64,000 nt of DNA from Roseburia sp. (GTDB lineage Bacteria; Bacillota; Clostridia; Lachnospirales; Lachnospiraceae), in the NCBI GenBank assembly GCA_017937095.1, contig JAGBEG010000007.1, forward strand, positions 62,001 to 126,000. Direction: 5' to 3'. Shown piece after piece: positions 60,932 through 64,000 of the stretch. The position numbers were made by a program, and so were the translations under genes. Below the pieces are notes generated by a model. It was not told where the DNA came from, ran no database searches, and saw nothing but the letters and a program-made list of their open reading frames with translations. Position 1 is the first letter of the stretch; each line of letters opens with the position of its first letter.

Positions 60932-60969
60932 AGTCAAAGAATACGTTTTAACTGTGAATGGAGAGAAAA

Positions 60970-62067
60970 ATGGCAGAGAAGATTATTTTGACAGGAGACC
61001 GTCCTACCGGAAAGCTTCATGTAGGGCATTATGTAGGTTCTTTGAAGAGAAGAGTGGAACTCCAGAATTCGGGGGAGTTTGATAAGATATTCATTATGAT
61101 TGCGGATGCGCAGGCGCTGACCGACAATGCGGACAATCCGGCGAAGGTGCGCGACAATATCATGGAGGTGGCGCTCGATTACCTCTCGGTGGGGATTGAC
61201 CCGGCGAAGTCCAACATTTTTATCCAGTCGTATGTGACGGAACTGACGGAGCTGACCTTTTACTATATGAATCTGGTAACGGTGTCCAGATTGCAGCGCA
61301 ATCCGACCGTTAAGGCGGAAATCCAGATGCGCAACTTCGAGGCGAGCATTCCCGTGGGATTTTTCAATTACCCGATCAGTCAGGCGGCGGATATTACCGC
61401 ATTCCATGCGACGACTGTTCCGGTCGGCGAGGATCAGATGCCGATGATCGAGCAGACGAAGGAGATTGTGCACAAGTTTAATTTTGTTTACGGAGATACG
61501 CTGACGGACCCACAGATTCTTCTGCCGGACAATAAGGCGTGCTTAAGGCTCCCGGGAACCGACGGCAAGGCGAAGATGAGCAAATCCCTCGGGAACTGTA
61601 TCTATCTGTCGGAGTCCGAGGAGGACGTCAGAAAGAAGATCATGTCCATGTTTACAGACCCGGATCATATCCGGATCGAGGACCCGGGCAAGCTGGAGGG
61701 CAATACGGTCTTTACGTATCTTGATGCGTTCTGCAATGACGGACATTTTGCGGAGTACCTCCCGGAGTATGCGAATCTCGATGAACTGAAAGCGCATTAC
61801 CAGAGAGGCGGACTCGGCGACGTGAAGGTGAAGAAGTTCTTGAACAATGTCATGCAGGAGGAGCTTTCTCCAATCCGCGCGCGCAGGAAGGAGTATGAGC
61901 AGAGAATCGGCGATGTGTATGATATCTTAAAGCAGGGAAGCAGGGTCGCGAAGGAAGAGGCGGCAAAGACGCTTGCTGAGGTGAAGCACGCGATGAAGAT
62001 CGATTACTTTGAGACGCCGGAGTTTCTCGATGAACAGCTTGAGAAATATTCGAAAGAAAGCTTATAA
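60970..62067 (+). CDS. trpS: Tryptophanyl-tRNA synthetase
   Basis: Class I aminoacyl-tRNA synthetase that charges tRNA-Trp. The 365 residues contain the HIGH-type motif DRPTGKLHVGHYVGSL near residue 9, DAQALTDNADNP, and the KMSKS motif GKAKMSKSLGNCIYLSE near residue 199, followed by an anticodon-binding helical domain. The ATG at 60970 has GGAGAGAAA upstream (an ATG at 60958 is in frame). Single gene, own promoter and terminator. Confidence 0.95.
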   Translation: MAEKIILTGDRPTGKLHVGHYVGSLKRRVELQNSGEFDKIFIMIADAQALTDNADNPAKVRDNIMEVALDYLSVGIDPAKSNIFIQSYVTELTELTFYYMNLVTVSRLQRNPTVKAEIQMRNFEASIPVGFFNYPISQAADITAFHATTVPVGEDQMPMIEQTKEIVHKFNFVYGDTLTDPQILLPDNKACLRLPGTDGKAKMSKSLGNCIYLSESEEDVRKKIMSMFTDPDHIRIEDPGKLEGNTVFTYLDAFCNDGHFAEYLPEYANLDELKAHYQRGGLGDVKVKKFLNNVMQEELSPIRARRKEYEQRIGDVYDILKQGSRVAKEEAAKTLAEVKHAMKIDYFETPEFLDEQLEKYSKESL

Positions 62068-62091
62068 GAGAATTTCATAAGAAGAGAAAAG

Positions 62092-62152
62092 ACTGCCATG
62101 GGAACAATAGGCTGCGTACAGCCCTGCTGTGTTGTTCCCGTGGCAGTTTTTT
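62092..62152 (+). terminator. Terminator after trpS, fused to repeat copy D
   Basis: ACTGCCATGGGAACAA pairs with TTGTTCCCGTGGCAGT; six T residues follow and are also the first bases of repeat copy D. Confidence 0.9.
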
Positions 62153-62229
62153 ACTCTATAGGAAATACCGTGTTGCTGTAAAGTGTGAAAGCCATGATTC
62201 CTATAGAGTAAAAGTCCTGCCGGGCGGCA
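62147..62229 (+). repeat. Dispersed repeat, copy D, inside the kinase 3' end
   Basis: Arms TACTCTATAGGAA (62152) and TTCCTATAGAGTA (62198) differ from copies A to C by a paired G-to-A and C-to-T change, preserving the stem. The loop matches copy A closely, and TCCTGCCGGGCGG follows. The minus-strand histidine kinase gene ends within it, at 62201. Confidence 0.88.
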
Positions 62230-63511
62230 GTACGACCGAGAAGCAGGCGCCTCCGCCGGGGACGTCGGTCACAAAAATTTTGCCGTGATGCGCCGTCACG
62301 ATCTCCTTTGCAATGCACAGACCAAGTCCGTAGTGTTCCTTGCTTGTGCGTGACTGCTCCGCCCGGTAGAACCGCTCGAAAATGAGTTTTTTGTCGCAGT
62401 CGGGCACACCGCATCCGTTGTCCGATACGGTAAAGCAGACGTTCTTTGCGGCGGACAGGGAGAGGGTGACGGTTCCGCCCTCTGGCGTGTAGGATAGGGC
62501 ATTGTCGACGAGGATGGAGAGCACCTGTCCGATGCGGTCGGCGTCTAAGGAGCAGCTTAAGGAGCTGTTCTCCGGCAGGACAATTTTCAGGGAAATTCCT
62601 TTTCCGGCGGCGAGCAGTTCGTATTTCTCATATGCGGCAAGAAGCAGCTCGTCGGGCTGGCAGTCGGACATATGCAGGGCGAGCGAATGCGCGTCGGAGT
62701 TCGTGAGCACGAGCATATCCGAGATCAGGCGCTGCATCCTGAGCCCCTCCTGCGTCAATATGGACATAAAATGGGAACGACAATCATCGCTGTCAGCTTT
62801 CGCTAACGCCTCAAGCCCCGACTGCATCACGGCAAGCGGTGTGCGCAGCTCATGCGAAGCGGAGGCGACAAATTCAGACTGCCTCTTTATGTTCTCTTCG
62901 AGCGGACGCAGCATAAACCCGGTAAATTTCCAGGAAAAGACACCAAGCAGGGAGAGCGCGGCAAGGTCGGCGGCAAGAAAGGCAAGCCGCTGCATAAGAA
63001 GCTGGCGTCCTCTGTCCGCAAGCGGATAAAAGAGCAGAAAAGAGAGTGTTCCGTGTGCCTTTGGAATGGTTCCGGCAGAGACATAATAGGAGCTGCCCGA
63101 AGCGTCGCGAAGCTCAAATTCGGTATGCGCTGAAAGCTGCCTGTCAGACGAAGCGAAAATGTCAAGACCGTAGGAAGCTGCGGCTGTGTCAATGGCAAGG
63201 CGAACGCAATCCTCACCGGGCGTCGTCTGTGTTCCGGCAAGATGGTACAGATAGAGCGGGGAACCGTTATCATAGCAAAGAAGCTCGAACTGCTTTTTCT
63301 CCGCGAGCTGATTTATCCACTGCAGTGAGACGGCGTCCTGCTGCTGCAGTTGTGTGAGAACGGAAGCTGCTTCATTTGAAAATGCAGCGTAGTTGTTCTC
63401 TTTCAGACTCCGTTCGGAAATAAAAAGGCAGAGAAAGGTCAAAAGTATAAGAATTGATCCGGTGACTGCCGTACAAAAAAGTGTCATTTGCAGATGAAAT
63501 TTATGAAACAT
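62201..63511 (-). CDS. Sensor histidine kinase
   Basis: A 436-residue membrane kinase: transmembrane helices near 12-35 and 170-190 enclose a 135-residue extracellular sensor. The HisKA box SASHELRTPLAVMQSGLEAL (phospho-accepting His near residue 224), N box DNALSYTPEGG, G1 DNGCGVPD, F box FERFYRAEQSR and G2 GLGLCIAKEIV are all intact. The ATG at 63511 follows GGAG and overlaps the response regulator gene by 11 bases. The last eight residues or so (PPGRTFTL) and the TAG stop are encoded by repeat copy D, so the native C-terminus may have been trimmed. Ligand unknown. Confidence 0.92.
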   Translation of the reverse strand: MFHKFHLQMTLFCTAVTGSILILLTFLCLFISERSLKENNYAAFSNEAASVLTQLQQQDAVSLQWINQLAEKKQFELLCYDNGSPLYLYHLAGTQTTPGEDCVRLAIDTAAASYGLDIFASSDRQLSAHTEFELRDASGSSYYVSAGTIPKAHGTLSFLLFYPLADRGRQLLMQRLAFLAADLAALSLLGVFSWKFTGFMLRPLEENIKRQSEFVASASHELRTPLAVMQSGLEALAKADSDDCRSHFMSILTQEGLRMQRLISDMLVLTNSDAHSLALHMSDCQPDELLLAAYEKYELLAAGKGISLKIVLPENSSLSCSLDADRIGQVLSILVDNALSYTPEGGTVTLSLSAAKNVCFTVSDNGCGVPDCDKKLIFERFYRAEQSRTSKEHYGLGLCIAKEIVTAHHGKIFVTDVPGGGACFSVVLPPGRTFTL

Positions 63512-64000
63512 GTGGATTCTCCAATCGGTAGCCCACACCGCGGATCGTGGAGAGGGCTAAGGCGCTGCCTACAGTGTCAAGGCGTTTGCGCAGAAAGTGG
63601 ATATAGGTGTCGAGGTTGCTCTCTTCCACGGCGGCGTCCGCGCCCCAGACGCGGGAGAGTAAGACCATGCGCCGCAGCACGGTATCCGGTTCCCGTAAGA
63701 AGACTTCGAGCAGACGTCCTTCGCGCCCGGAGAGCAGAAGACTTCCGGCAGGGCCGGTCAGCTCGCGCATGCCGGAATCGTAGGAGATATCGCCGAAGGA
63801 AAGCGCCTCGTGCGCTTCCCATTTGCCGCTGCGCCTTCCGAGCGAGCGGATGCGCGCCAGAAGCTCTTCAAAGGCAAAGGGCTTTACCATATAATCATCC
63901 GCGCCCATATCCAGTCCCTCGATGCGGTCGTAGAGTTCTCCGAGTGCGGTGATCAGGATGACCGGAGTTCTGACGCCCGCTTCCCTTGCTTTCTTAAGTA
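63501..64000 (-). CDS. OmpR-family response regulator, 5' end cut by window
   Basis: The frame is open to the last base of the window. The visible part begins inside the receiver domain (RTPVILITALGELYDRIEGLDMGADDYMVKPFAFEELLARIRSL, with the conserved Thr and Lys) and continues with a winged-helix effector domain ending LRKRLDTVGSALALSTIRGVGYRLENPHVS. The phosphorylated Asp lies beyond the window. It is the partner of the overlapping histidine kinase. Confidence 0.93.
   Translation of the reverse strand, partial: LKKAREAGVRTPVILITALGELYDRIEGLDMGADDYMVKPFAFEELLARIRSLGRRSGKWEAHEALSFGDISYDSGMRELTGPAGSLLLSGREGRLLEVFLREPDTVLRRMVLLSRVWGADAAVEESNLDTYIHFLRKRLDTVGSALALSTIRGVGYRLENPHVS

Noticed and set aside
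60855-60969. T-box or Trp leader peptide before trpS
   Set aside because: The gap is only 115 bases, contains an ordinary promoter 40 bases before the start, and has no T-box sequence or Trp-rich short frame.

Overview
The window looks like a chromosomal segment of a Gram-positive anaerobe of the class Clostridia, most likely the family Lachnospiraceae. Diaminopimelate is made through an LL-DAP aminotransferase. Spermidine is made through carboxyspermidine. The fructose-bisphosphatase is class III. An ANTAR regulator follows a type I glutamine synthetase, and an ireB-ruvX-yrzB block is followed by an RNase J and by mltG-like, trmR and trhP genes. No rRNA, tRNA, CRISPR array, plasmid or prophage core was seen. 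Both ends are cut: a hisA gene at the left and an OmpR-type response regulator at the right.

Layout. 1-4.1 kb: histidine and nitrogen metabolism (hisA, glnA, ANTAR regulator), then dapL. 4.2-9.5 kb: an MBOAT/SGNH pair for surface-polymer acylation, a metal/arsenic-type permease with a Fur-family regulator and a repeated operator, and a cell-wall M23 peptidase. 9.7-16.1 kb: typA, an SSB-like protein, a LysM protein, and a lysine riboswitch upstream of dapA-dapB. 16.2-17.9 kb: an AT-rich AbiE type IV toxin-antitoxin pair. 18.2-25.7 kb: fbp, nfo, and a lipoprotein binding protein paired with a 993-residue GGDEF/EAL receptor. 25.7-33.8 kb: a polyamine operon (arginine decarboxylase, spermidine synthase, carboxyspermidine dehydrogenase and decarboxylase, agmatine deiminase, N-carbamoylputrescine amidase) behind a long structured leader with a terminator. 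33.9-44.4 kb: an accessory stretch with small unknown genes, an acetyltransferase, a MarR regulator, a transglycosylase, azlCD-lysA, vanZ, a tiny holin-like toxin gene missed by length cut-offs, a broken Rpn gene, two GNATs and a nuclease-like protein. 44.5-57.4 kb: mostly translation and RNA-modification genes (prmA, rsmE, nifS-like, thiI, mtaB, ruvX, RNase J, trmR, trhP). 57.4-64 kb: an alpha/beta hydrolase, an AI-2E family permease, an intact Rpn-like gene, trpS and a two-component system.

Genes that act together. dapL, dapA, dapB and lysA are scattered over 37 kb but form one lysine pathway, with one visible lysine riboswitch. The polyamine operon contains a full route from arginine to putrescine and on to spermidine. 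trhP with trmR, and the nifS-like gene with thiI, are tRNA wobble or thiolation modules.

The most unusual content is non-coding. (1) A leader of about 540 nt lies ahead of the polyamine operon. It contains an unassigned structured RNA, a terminator, and then a sequence element that can pair either with an upstream copy of itself or with the region next to the decarboxylase ribosome binding site. (2) A dispersed palindromic repeat family is present in at least seven places. One copy sits between the lysine riboswitch and dapA, and another supplies the last codons and stop codon of a histidine kinase. (3) Several genes carry degenerate tandem duplications of their own 3' ends. All names come from reading the sequence and recalling families; no database search was run.
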